Assembly (NCBI GenBank): GCA_020638465.1
Contig: JACKIM010000002.1
Span: 930,001-994,000 of the forward strand
Direction of reading: 5' to 3'
Source: Geminicoccaceae bacterium
GTDB taxonomy: Bacteria; Pseudomonadota; Alphaproteobacteria; Geminicoccales; Geminicoccaceae
Length of the DNA stretch: 64,000 bases
Of the stretch, positions 42,615 through 51,414 are shown one piece after another. Under the pieces are notes generated by a model. That model searched no databases, had not been told where the DNA came from, and saw only the letters and a program-made list of their open reading frames with translations. The position numbers were made by a program, and so were the translations under genes. The first letter of the stretch is position 1. Each line of letters opens with the position of its first letter.

Positions 42615-43130
42615 ATGACACTCGAACTCTTTCTCCTGAGGCATGTGAAATCGAGCTGGGACATCGCGGGGCAGGACGATTTCCTGCGCGATCTCGCTCC
42701 GCGCGGCATTCGCGCCGGGAAGAGCCTCGGCAGGCTCATGGCAGCCCGCAGCTGGGTTCCCGACCTGGTGCTTTGCTCGTCGGCGACGCGTACCCGGCGT
42801 ACGCTCGATCTGCTGGTGGAGTCATGGGACAGGAATCCGCAAGTTGAAATGCTGCGGTCGCTCTACCTGGCTTCACAGGAGCAGATCCTCGACATCATTG
42901 TCCGGCAACCCGATTCGGCCCCGCGCCTGATGGTGGTCGGCCACAATCCGGGCTTGCAGCGGGCGGGCCGCGCCCTGTCGCATCCCGGCCGGCTGCGTGA
43001 CGAGCTGATCGCCAAGTACCCGACGGGGGGCCTGCTGCGCCTGCATTTCGACGTCTGCGACTGGGCCGCCATCGGACGTGGCACGATCGTGGACTATATC
43101 AGGCCGCGCGAGCTCGAAGCGGATCCGTGA
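42615..43130 (+). CDS. SixA-like histidine phosphatase
   Basis: A 171-residue enzyme of the phosphoglycerate-mutase-like superfamily. The RHVKSSW motif near residue 8 supplies the phosphohistidine, with CSSATRTRRTLD and VVGHNPGL (second His) completing the site. SixA of E. coli dephosphorylates histidine in the phosphorelay protein ArcB or PtsN-type partners; the target here is unknown. Its last 32 bases overlap the end of the dus gene on the opposite strand. Confidence 0.88.
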   Translation: MTLELFLLRHVKSSWDIAGQDDFLRDLAPRGIRAGKSLGRLMAARSWVPDLVLCSSATRTRRTLDLLVESWDRNPQVEMLRSLYLASQEQILDIIVRQPDSAPRLMVVGHNPGLQRAGRALSHPGRLRDELIAKYPTGGLLRLHFDVCDWAAIGRGTIVDYIRPRELEADP

Positions 43131-44103
43131 CTTCGCCGAAATGGTCGGCGACAAGTCGCCTCACCGCAAGCGGATCGTCGAGCCTCACCAGCCTGGCGAC
43201 GATATCCGCGGCACCGGCATGCCGGCCGAGGGCCCGGAGCAGATGCTTGCGGGCAATTCGTTTTCCACGATTTTCACCGTAAAATTCGAGCAGCAGGTCA
43301 TAATGCTCGATCAGCAGCCGCGCCTGTTCGTCGGGTGGGAGCGGCTCGACCTCGCGACCGCCGGCAAGGGCGTCGGCGAGTGCGCGCGCATGCCACGGCC
43401 GGCCGCAGGTGGTCCGGCCGATCATCACCGCGTCGGCACCGCTCAGGCGCATTGCCTCTCGCGCATCGGCAGCAGTCTCGATGTCACCATTGATGACAAG
43501 TGGCAATGATATCGCTTCTCGCACTTTCGCGGCCGCCGCCCAGTCGGCGCGCCCCTCGTACATCTGGTCGCGGGTTCGGCCGTGGACCGTGACCATGCGC
43601 ACGCCGGCCTGCTCCGCCCGGCGGGCAATCGCCGGTGCGTTGAGATGATCGCGGTCCCAGCCGAGCCGCATCTTGACGGTCACCGGAATGTCGACCGCGC
43701 GCACCACCGCATCCAGGATCGCACCGGCAAGCGGCTCGTCGCGCATGAGGGCGGAACCGCCGAGGCCATTGACCACCTTTTTTACTGGACAACCGAAATT
43801 GATGTCGACCAGCCGGGCGCCGAGATCGACCGCCAGCCGCGCGGCATCGGCCATGAGCTTGGGGTCGCGGCCGGCCAGTTGCAGGGATGCCAGCGGTTCA
43901 TCGGCGTCGAACAGGGCCATGCGCAGCGACTGCTCCGTTCCCTGCAACATTTCCCTTCCGGCGATCATCTCCGAAAAGATAAGGCCACCGAAACCGCGCC
44001 GGGCCAGCCGCCGGAAGGGCAGGTCGGAAACTCCGCTCATCGGCGCAAGCAGCACAGGCGGCAGGGCTCCCACCCCGTCGATGAAGATGTCGGCAACAGT
44101 CAT
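43099..44103 (-). CDS. dusB: tRNA-dihydrouridine synthase (DusB-like)
   Basis: A 334-residue flavoenzyme reducing uridine in tRNA D-loops. It has LAPMSGVSDLPFR at the FMN site, INFGCPVKKVVN with the catalytic cysteine, VTVHGRTRDQMYEG and NGDI...GADAVMIGR. ATG 44103 has AGAAGG at 5 nt; a GTG two codons earlier is less likely. In many alphaproteobacteria dusB precedes ntrB-ntrC; here it does not. Confidence 0.94.
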   Translation of the reverse strand: MTVADIFIDGVGALPPVLLAPMSGVSDLPFRRLARRGFGGLIFSEMIAGREMLQGTEQSLRMALFDADEPLASLQLAGRDPKLMADAARLAVDLGARLVDINFGCPVKKVVNGLGGSALMRDEPLAGAILDAVVRAVDIPVTVKMRLGWDRDHLNAPAIARRAEQAGVRMVTVHGRTRDQMYEGRADWAAAAKVREAISLPLVINGDIETAADAREAMRLSGADAVMIGRTTCGRPWHARALADALAGGREVEPLPPDEQARLLIEHYDLLLEFYGENRGKRIARKHLLRALGRHAGAADIVARLVRLDDPLAVRRLVADHFGEVTDPLRARAA

Positions 44104-44206
44104 GGTCACCTTCTAGCACCGGGCAACCACGACCGCGAGCGACATCAACCGGCCGCATCGCGAAAGACGGGACAGAGCGCTTCTTCCCGGTCCCGGGCCG
44201 CAGCCG

Positions 44207-45061
44207 TCAGTACTGCCGCGCGGCAAGGGATGCCCGAACGGTCGTGTCGCCCTTGAGGACCATCGTGCCCGCGATCTCCTGCGCATCCGGCCCCGCAAAG
44301 ATACCGCTGACCTCGCCCTTGTGGCCGGTGCTCGCCGTGACGTTCTCACTCGAGAACTTCGTGCCGTTGATGGCGATGTCGGGCATCGTCACCGTGCCCC
44401 ATGCCCCGCCGTCGCGCTCCTTGAGCGTGGCCGTGGCGTAGATGTTGCCACGAAGGAAATCAGCCTGCGCATTGATCGAGCCGACGAGGACGGCCTTCAT
44501 CCGGTCGCCATCGGTCTCGACACCGAGGACCCCGCCACGATAACTGGCGGCACCGGTCAGCGGCATCTGGTTGCGCGGGGTCGGCACGGCAATGTAGAAT
44601 GGCGCCGCATCGATGATCCGCGGGTCATCGGCCATCAGCAGGTCGGCGACGTCGCTCTCCGCCCAGACACCGAAGCTGACATAGTTGAGGTCGAAACTGT
44701 CGCCGAACCCCTGCCCCACCGTATTCTTGATGAGGAAGTCGCTGGCATCGTAGGACTGGTAGGTCTCGATGTTGGAGACTGTCGAGGTCGGCGTATAGTA
44801 CCGTTGCAGCGTGTCGCCCGGCACCCGGATCCGGATCGAGCCGCCCTGTTCGATCACCACGGTCGACGAGCGCCCCGTCACCGTGGCTTGCGCCGGCGCC
44901 ACGAAACCCGACCCGTCCGCAATCGCTCCGGCCAGGTCCGGCACATCCCCCGCATCGACCGGCGAGACGAAATCGTCGTTGTCGCCATGACCACCGCCGC
45001 CACCCCCGCAACCGGCCAGCGCCAGCAGGAGAGCCGCTCCCATCGTCGAGCGCACACGCAT
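44207..45061 (-). CDS. Lipoprotein with a transferrin-binding-protein-B-like barrel
   Basis: A 284-residue lipoprotein (lipobox LALAGC, then a Gly run). The C-terminal 120 residues show the small beta-barrel pattern of TbpB-like proteins, ending with SGIFAGPDAQEIAGTMVLKG. Such proteins sit on the outer membrane; in the wider family the ligand is often unknown, and I see no TonB receptor next to it. I chose ATG 45061, six bases after GAGGG; TTG 45076 and ATG 45067 are alternatives. Confidence 0.72.
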   Translation of the reverse strand: MRVRSTMGAALLLALAGCGGGGGGHGDNDDFVSPVDAGDVPDLAGAIADGSGFVAPAQATVTGRSSTVVIEQGGSIRIRVPGDTLQRYYTPTSTVSNIETYQSYDASDFLIKNTVGQGFGDSFDLNYVSFGVWAESDVADLLMADDPRIIDAAPFYIAVPTPRNQMPLTGAASYRGGVLGVETDGDRMKAVLVGSINAQADFLRGNIYATATLKERDGGAWGTVTMPDIAINGTKFSSENVTASTGHKGEVSGIFAGPDAQEIAGTMVLKGDTTVRASLAARQY

Positions 45062-45216
45062 GAGCATCCCTCGCAATCGTTCTTGTCCTCAGGATGCGCT
45101 AGGCTGTGGTCGCCCGGGCGTCAAGGCGCACCCGGACTTCCATCCACATCATGATGCTTCAAATCAACCTTGAAGCGTTAAGGCAGGAAAGCAAGTTCTC
45201 TCAACAGCTTATCAGT

Positions 45217-46839
45217 TCACACTCCCGTCGCCGCCGGCTGGCGCTGGCGGAAGAAGTCGTTCCCCTTGTCGTCGATGACGATGAAGGCCGGCAGATCGCG
45301 GACCTCGATCCGCCATACCGCCTCCATGCCGAAATCGGCGAAATCGAGCTGCTCCACCTTGGTGATATAGTCGCGCCCCACCCGTGCGGCCGCACCGCCG
45401 ACCGTCGCCAGGTAGAACCCGCCATTGCGCTTGCAGCTATGCAGCACCGTCTCCGAGCGGTTGCCCTTGGCCAGGGTCACCAGCGACCCGCCCAGCGGCT
45501 GGAATTCCGCCACATAGGGATCCATGCGCGCCGCAGTCGTCGGTCCGAACGAACCCGAGGCATACCCTTCGGGCGTCTTGGCCGGCCCGGCATAGTAGAT
45601 CGGATGCTTCTTGAAGTAGTCGGGCAGTTCCCCGCCATTCCGGATCCGGTCGGACAACGCCGCATGCACCATGTCGCGGGCCACGATCATCGTCCCGCTG
45701 AGCAGCACCGGCGTCGTGACCGGATATTTCGAAAGTTCGGCAGTCACCTCGCTCATGGGCCGGTCGAGGTCGATCCGCACCGCCTCGCCGATATCGATCT
45801 CGGCCTCGGGCAGGTATTTCGCCGGATCGGTCTCCAGCCGCTCGATGAACACGCCCTCGGCCGTGATCTTCGCCTTCACCTGCCGGTCGGCCGAGCACGA
45901 AACCCCCACGCCCACCGGCAGCGACGCACCATGTCTCGGCAGCCGGATCACGCGCACGTCATGACAGAAATACTTGCCGCCGAACTGGGCACCGATACCG
46001 TTGTTCCGGGTCAGTTCGAGAATCTGTTCCTCAAGCTCAAGGTCGCGGAACGCACGCCCCGTCTCGTCGCCGGTGGTCGGAAGGGTGTCGTAATAGCGGC
46101 AGCTCGCCAGCTTGACCGTCTTCAGCGTCTGTTCCGCGGACAGGCCACCGATGACGATGGCCAGGTGATAGGGCGGACATGCCGTCGTCCCCAGCGTGCG
46201 CACCTTCTCGTCGAAGAATGCCGCGATCCGCTCCGGGTCGAGCAACCGACGGGTCTCCTGATACAGGTAGGTCTTGTTGGCCGATCCGCCGCCCTTGGCG
46301 ATGAACAGGAACTCGTAGGCCGATCCCTTCTCCGCGAGGATGTCGATCTGTGCCGGCAGATTGTTGCGCGTGTTCTTTTCCGTCCACATGTCCAGCGGCG
46401 CCATCTGGCTGTAGCGCAGGTTGCGGGTGAGATAGGTATTGGCCACGCCCCCGGAGATCGCCGCCGCATCCGTGCCGTCGGTCAGAACGCGATGCCCTTT
46501 CTTGCCGACGATGATGGCCGTGCCGGTATCCTGGCAGGACGGAAACACGCCCGCCGAGGCGATGGACGCGTTCTTCAGAAGTTCGAGCGCCACGAACCGG
46601 TCGTTGCCCGACGCCTCGGGGTCTTCGAGAATGTTGCGCAACTGCTGCAGGTGTCCCGGGCGGAACAGGTGATGGATGTCCTTGAACGCTTCCTCGGTCA
46701 GTGCCTCGATCGCCGAGGTGTCGACCCGGACCAGCGTTTCACCGTCCACCTCGACGGTCGTCACCCCGCCGACATCGAGCTTGCGATACTCGGTCTCGTC
46801 CGGACCCAGCTGGAAAAGAGGTGAATAACCGTTCTGCAT
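45217..46839 (-). CDS. fumA: Class I (iron-sulfur) fumarate hydratase
   Basis: A 540-residue enzyme interconverting fumarate and malate in the TCA cycle. It has the two-domain layout of the iron-sulfur fumarases, with cluster cysteines likely in VFPSCQDTGTA and GTTACPPYHLA and a third in VGVSCSAD. Other marks are KGGGSANKTYLYQ in the N-terminal domain and SGSFGPTTAARMDPYV in the C-terminal one. Length is normal for the single-chain form. It could be a fumB paralogue; the class is clear. Confidence 0.95.
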   Translation of the reverse strand: MQNGYSPLFQLGPDETEYRKLDVGGVTTVEVDGETLVRVDTSAIEALTEEAFKDIHHLFRPGHLQQLRNILEDPEASGNDRFVALELLKNASIASAGVFPSCQDTGTAIIVGKKGHRVLTDGTDAAAISGGVANTYLTRNLRYSQMAPLDMWTEKNTRNNLPAQIDILAEKGSAYEFLFIAKGGGSANKTYLYQETRRLLDPERIAAFFDEKVRTLGTTACPPYHLAIVIGGLSAEQTLKTVKLASCRYYDTLPTTGDETGRAFRDLELEEQILELTRNNGIGAQFGGKYFCHDVRVIRLPRHGASLPVGVGVSCSADRQVKAKITAEGVFIERLETDPAKYLPEAEIDIGEAVRIDLDRPMSEVTAELSKYPVTTPVLLSGTMIVARDMVHAALSDRIRNGGELPDYFKKHPIYYAGPAKTPEGYASGSFGPTTAARMDPYVAEFQPLGGSLVTLAKGNRSETVLHSCKRNGGFYLATVGGAAARVGRDYITKVEQLDFADFGMEAVWRIEVRDLPAFIVIDDKGNDFFRQRQPAATGV

Positions 46840-46984
46840 GATGACCCCGTCCCTCGATATTCCTCATCTCCGATGAAACATAGCAGGCGGATCGACCACT
46901 CGCCACTCGCCGGTTGCACTGGCGGCAGAGGCCGACTGTCCCAACCTCACCATTTTCACTGTAGAATCAGCTCGCGCGAAAGCG

Positions 46985-47770
46985 TCAGGGGATGCCGGAG
47001 AGCGATTTTCCGAACACGGGGTGGGGTTTGCAGACCGGCAGCGGCCGCCTCGCCGGCACGGGCCGCACAGGCGGCGGCGGCAGGTCGGGGAAATCGCCGG
47101 GCGGAAGCGCGCGGATCAGGCGCAGTTCGTCCGGCGCGAAGATGGCAAACGCTCCCGACTGCGGGGTCGTCATCATCGCGTCGAGGATATGCTCGTGGAG
47201 ACTTTTCAGCAGGCGGGACCGTCCCCTGGCGCGGAGCCTTTCCTCCTCGCCGCGGGATTTCCTCGCCCTTGCGGGTTTCGCCGCCCCGGGAGTGTCCTCC
47301 GTGAGCGACCATGGCACCGGGCAGACATCCGGCACGTCGATCCCTCTGGCCACCGACTTCAGCAGCGAGGTGATGACATTCCCCATTCCCCTGCGTCCGG
47401 CACGATCCAGCCATGCCCTTTCGGCACCATCCGCCGATGCGACGGATTGCGCCAGGGAGTTGTCCTGCAACTGGCGGAACCAGTCGCGGGAGTGGAACAG
47501 CAGCAGACGGTGGAGGATCGCCCGGAGGCCATGTCCGCCATGTGGGGATAGTCCCGCCCGCATCGCCGACAGGACACCCGCCACATGCGGCAGATGTTCC
47601 AGCCCGTCGACCTCCGCCACATCAAGCCGGACCTGCGGCCCCGCCAGCACCCCGCGCCGCCCGGTCACCACCAGCCAGCACACCTTCAGGAAGCGAGGCG
47701 CGCCCCAGCGAAAGACCCGGCCGGCGAGTTTGCGCGGCAATATGGGGGGTGTGGGAGAGGTGTGGGACAT
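46985..47770 (-). CDS. Hypothetical protein, 261 residues
   Basis: I do not recognise this protein. Third codon positions are strongly GC, as in its neighbours, and the composition is protein-like, with helical Leu/Arg-rich segments (GLRAILHRLLLFHSRDWFRQ, RLLKSLHEHILDAMM). The C-terminal tail of about 45 residues is rich in Pro, starting near FPDLPPPP. No signal or membrane helix is clear. The opposite-strand ORF over the same place looks like low-complexity shadow. Confidence 0.55.
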   Translation of the reverse strand: MSHTSPTPPILPRKLAGRVFRWGAPRFLKVCWLVVTGRRGVLAGPQVRLDVAEVDGLEHLPHVAGVLSAMRAGLSPHGGHGLRAILHRLLLFHSRDWFRQLQDNSLAQSVASADGAERAWLDRAGRRGMGNVITSLLKSVARGIDVPDVCPVPWSLTEDTPGAAKPARARKSRGEEERLRARGRSRLLKSLHEHILDAMMTTPQSGAFAIFAPDELRLIRALPPGDFPDLPPPPVRPVPARRPLPVCKPHPVFGKSLSGIP

Positions 47771-48005
47771 GGGGGAGGTTATGATGCAAGGGTAGTGCGA
47801 GAGTCAAGGAATATTTTCTTATATTCAGCCTTGAAAAACTTCGCTCAGGCCCGACAGGGGCACAAGGAGGTACATGCCGCGATAAGAGTGCGGGTCCGCC
47901 TGCGCCTCATCCCGTACAACAAGATGCCTTTCCTTCACCGGACCGCTTGATCCCCGGCCATCTTTGCAGTAGCAACTCGCCAGCGGCCGTGAGCGGCAGC
48001 TGTCC

Positions 48006-48080
<75 letters not shown>

Positions 48081-48116
48081 TTTCTCCGGAAAATCACGAT
48101 CCGTGCCGGGCGGTGT

Positions 48117-49424
48117 TCAGCCGTCGGCGAGTACCGCGTCCAGGATGGTTCGTGCGCTTTCGAGCTGCCTTGCCGGGTCGGCCTGGGCCTTCCAGTCCAC
48201 CGGTGCTTCGGTGAGCCTTTCCAGATGCTCGAAGAACATGCCCCCGTCCGTGCGCGTGCGCCGGATCGCGGCCTTGACGATGGTTTCCGCCTCATTGCGG
48301 TCCATGTGCGCCGACAGGGCAAGGGTGGCGGCCTCGCCGGCAAGTATGCCGCGCGTGGCGTCGAGATTGGCCCGCATGCGGACGGTATCGACTGTCATCG
48401 AACCGGTCAGGACGATACCGTGCTCGATGGCAGCCGCGGCATGCATGGCCATGCGCGGCAGTTCCTGCCATTCGAGCTGCCAGCCGGCGCCGCCGCGTTC
48501 GTGCTCCTGGATGGCCGACTGGTGCATCGTGCCGAGCGATCCGGCATTGACCCGGGCCAGCGTGACCAGGGTTTCGGACCGGACCGGGTTGGATTTGTGC
48601 GGCATGGCCGACGATCCGCCACCATCGGCCTCGCGGATTTCGCCCACCTCGTTCTGGGCCATCAGCAGCAGGTCCTGGCCGAGCTTGCCCAGCGAGCCTG
48701 TCACGAGCGCGAACCATGAAGCCAGTTCGAGCACCGCGTCGCGGCGAGTGTGCCAGGGCGCGGGCTCGAAACCGAGATCGAGCTGGCGCGCAAGGGCCGC
48801 CGCGACAGCCAGGCCATCGCGGCCCATGGCCGACAGCGTGCCGGCAGCACCGGAAAGCTGGACGTTGAGCAGCCTCGGGCGCAGTTCCGCGAGCCGCTCG
48901 CGATGATGGACATGGGCGACCATCCAGTTCGCCGCCTTGAGCCCGAACAGGGTCGGCTGGGCCTGCTGGTAGCGGGTACGGGCGACCATGGGCGTGTCGC
49001 GATGGGTCCACGCCAGCTTGCGAAGACTCCCGATCAGCTTGTGCAGGCGCAGGTCGACATGGGCAAGCGCATCGCGGAAACACAGCATCAGCGCGGTGTC
49101 GAGGATGTCCTGCGAGGTCGCACCGAAATGGACCCACACGGCGGCATCCCCGCCGACATGCCGCCTCAGTGCCCGGACCAGCGCCGGTACCGGCACGCCG
49201 TCCCTGCGCATGCCATCGGCGATCGTCGACGGGTCGGCGGCAAAGCCGGACAGCGCGCGGGCGACCCGGTGTGCCGCGGACCGTGGAATCAGCCCCAGCT
49301 GCCCCTGGACCGACGCCAGGGCCGCCTCCGTTTCGACCATGGCGCGGAGGATGGCATCGTCGCCGAGGATATGGCTCACGATGTTCTCGCGCAACAGGGC
49401 CTGAAGCAGGCCGGATTCAGCCAT
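48117..49424 (-). CDS. pcaB: 3-carboxy-cis,cis-muconate cycloisomerase
   Basis: A 435-residue member of the fumarase/aspartase superfamily, forming 4-carboxymuconolactone in the protocatechuate branch of the beta-ketoadipate pathway. It has the superfamily signature GGSSAMPHKSNPV near residue 270 and HFGATSQDILDTALML near 100. PcaB identity is supported by the enol-lactone hydrolase gene 27 bp upstream on the same strand. Adenylosuccinate lyase is less likely. Confidence 0.88.
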   Translation of the reverse strand: MAESGLLQALLRENIVSHILGDDAILRAMVETEAALASVQGQLGLIPRSAAHRVARALSGFAADPSTIADGMRRDGVPVPALVRALRRHVGGDAAVWVHFGATSQDILDTALMLCFRDALAHVDLRLHKLIGSLRKLAWTHRDTPMVARTRYQQAQPTLFGLKAANWMVAHVHHRERLAELRPRLLNVQLSGAAGTLSAMGRDGLAVAAALARQLDLGFEPAPWHTRRDAVLELASWFALVTGSLGKLGQDLLLMAQNEVGEIREADGGGSSAMPHKSNPVRSETLVTLARVNAGSLGTMHQSAIQEHERGGAGWQLEWQELPRMAMHAAAAIEHGIVLTGSMTVDTVRMRANLDATRGILAGEAATLALSAHMDRNEAETIVKAAIRRTRTDGGMFFEHLERLTEAPVDWKAQADPARQLESARTILDAVLADG

Positions 49425-49451
49425 GGCCCCGGCGGCAGGACCCGGTCCCGT

Positions 49452-50240
49452 TCATCCCAGCCGATCCTTGATGAAGCGATTGACGAGAGCCGCCGTCGCC
49501 TCGGGTTGCTCGACACACGGCAGGTGCCCTGCCCCGTCGATGATCCCGAACTGTGCACCTTCAATCAGTGAGGACAGTTCCTCGACCAGCCCGACCGGCG
49601 TCGAGCCATCCTCGCGCCCCACCAGGCACAGGGCCGGAAGTTGCAGCGCACGGGTCGAACGGGTCAGGTCGGCATCGCGGATGGCCTCGCAGCAGCGCAC
49701 ATAGCCCTCCGCGGAGGTTCGCGTCACCATGTTGCGCCAGCCGGCGAGGTCGGCCTTGCGGGCGGCGTGGAAGACCGGCGTGAACCAGCGTTCGAGGATC
49801 GTCTGGACCATGGGTTCGAGACCGTCCCGGCGAACCGTGGCGATCCGCTGCTCCCACATCTCCGGCGTGCCGATGCGGTGTGCCGTGTCCATCAACACCA
49901 CCGCCTCGACGAGATCGCGCCGGCGTGCGGCCAGCGACTGGGCGATCATGCCGCCGATGGACAGGCCGATGACGAGCGCGCCCTTGACCCCGCGTTCATC
50001 CATCAAGGAGGCGAGATCGTCGGCGAGCCCGTCGATGGTCAGGGGCCGGTCGACGAGATCACTCAGGCCATGGCCGCGCTTGTCGTAGCGAAGGATGGGG
50101 TGTCCGCCGGGCAGCATCGGCAACAGGCCGTCCCAGACACGAAAATCCGTACCGAGCGAATTGGCCAGCACGATCGGCCGCCCCGTTCCTGCCCTATGTT
50201 CGAAATGGACCGTCCATCCATCCGGACTGGTAAAAGCCAT
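49452..50240 (-). CDS. pcaD: 3-oxoadipate enol-lactonase
   Basis: A 262-residue alpha/beta-hydrolase opening the enol-lactone to 3-oxoadipate. It has LANSLGTDFRVWDGLLP, RYDKRGHGLS, the nucleophile elbow IGLSIGGMIAQ (Ser near residue 93), the acid in VGREDGSTP and the His in GAGHLPCVEQP, all typical of PcaD. It precedes pcaB. No other pca genes are seen in the window. Confidence 0.9.
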   Translation of the reverse strand: MAFTSPDGWTVHFEHRAGTGRPIVLANSLGTDFRVWDGLLPMLPGGHPILRYDKRGHGLSDLVDRPLTIDGLADDLASLMDERGVKGALVIGLSIGGMIAQSLAARRRDLVEAVVLMDTAHRIGTPEMWEQRIATVRRDGLEPMVQTILERWFTPVFHAARKADLAGWRNMVTRTSAEGYVRCCEAIRDADLTRSTRALQLPALCLVGREDGSTPVGLVEELSSLIEGAQFGIIDGAGHLPCVEQPEATAALVNRFIKDRLG

Positions 50241-50439
50241 GCCGTTTCTTCCCCTGTCGCGGTCTCCGGCAAGGCTTGCCGCGGGAGACAGCGACGGGCG
50301 TTATCGCACCAAGTCCATGGAGGCTCAAGCCCGTGCGATCCACAGGTGGGGAAGAAACGGTCCCGTCGCTCACCTGCACATTCCGTGCAGGGGCGATGGC
50401 CGCGATGATCCGGCGCCGAACCGGACATCCTGCCGGCGG

Positions 50440-51183
50440 CTAACGGGCGAGCCAGCCACCGTCGACGGCCAGAAACGCGCCATGGCAATAGCTTGCGGCC
50501 GGCGAACAGAAGAAGACCGCGGCTCCGGCCATTTCCTTCGCCTCGGCGAATCGGCCGGCCGGTATGCGGGCGAGGAGCGATCGCGCCCGTTCCTCATCCT
50601 CGCGGATGGCCTGGGTGTTGGTGGTGATCGTGTAGCCGGGAGCGATGGCGTTGACGTTCACGCCCTTGTCCGCCCATTCATTCGCCAGGGCCTTGGTGAT
50701 TCCCGCGATCGCGTGCTTGCTCGCGGTATAGGCGGGCACGAACAGCCCGCCCTGTTCGCTCAGGACCGAAGCGACATTGACGATCCGGCCGCCGCCATGG
50801 GCGAGCATCTGCCGGCCGGCGGCCTGCGACAGGTACCAGGCTGCGTCGAGGTTGACCTGCATCACCTTGCGCCAGTCGTCCTGCGAATACTCGGTGGCGG
50901 CATCGCGCAGGATGATGCCGGCATTGTTGACGAGGATGTCCAGCCCGCCCAGCTCGTTCACCGTCCGTTCCACAAGCCCGGCCGCACCGCCCGCATCCAG
51001 CGAGCCCAGATCGGTCTCGATCACCGCGGCGAACCGCTGCCGGCCGGAGGGCCTGCGGTTGTGGACGGTGATCGCCACCGTCGCGCCGGCCTGCTGGAGC
51101 CCTTCGGCGATGGCCAGACCGATGCCGCTCGCCCCGCCCGTCACCAGCGCACGCATTCCCGACAATGAGAACAGCTCCGACAT
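50440..51183 (-). CDS. Short-chain dehydrogenase/reductase (KduD/FabG-like)
   Basis: A 247-residue classical SDR. It has the cofactor motif TGGASGIG near residue 16, NNAG near 84, the catalytic Ser in VASVLSEQ and YTASK near residue 147, and IAPGYTITT. The nearest named type by eye is 2-deoxy-D-gluconate 3-dehydrogenase, but the substrate is inferred. ATG 51183 gives a normal start; the frame is open 13 codons further. About 200 bp without features separate it from pcaD. Confidence 0.8.
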   Translation of the reverse strand: MSELFSLSGMRALVTGGASGIGLAIAEGLQQAGATVAITVHNRRPSGRQRFAAVIETDLGSLDAGGAAGLVERTVNELGGLDILVNNAGIILRDAATEYSQDDWRKVMQVNLDAAWYLSQAAGRQMLAHGGGRIVNVASVLSEQGGLFVPAYTASKHAIAGITKALANEWADKGVNVNAIAPGYTITTNTQAIREDEERARSLLARIPAGRFAEAKEMAGAAVFFCSPAASYCHGAFLAVDGGWLAR

Positions 51184-51414
51184 CCTCGTTCCAGTCATCG
51201 TGAAGGTCTTTGACGAAAGCAAACCTAAAAGTCGAACTCAGTCATGGTCAATGACAATATACCGGGTAATATCCGTAGAAATAGCAAAACATGCGTACTC
51301 CAAGGGCATGTATTGCAGCCAGATGACGAAATATCACGCCCTGCCCAACGTCATCAGACTGGAATACAAGAAAATTGACCTATATCCCATGCATGCTGCA
51401 AGCGCGAAACGCAT

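Noticed and set aside
46992..47795. Plus-strand ORF over the hypothetical minus-strand gene
   Set aside because: It is Ser, Arg and Gly rich with less consistent GC third positions than the minus-strand frame.
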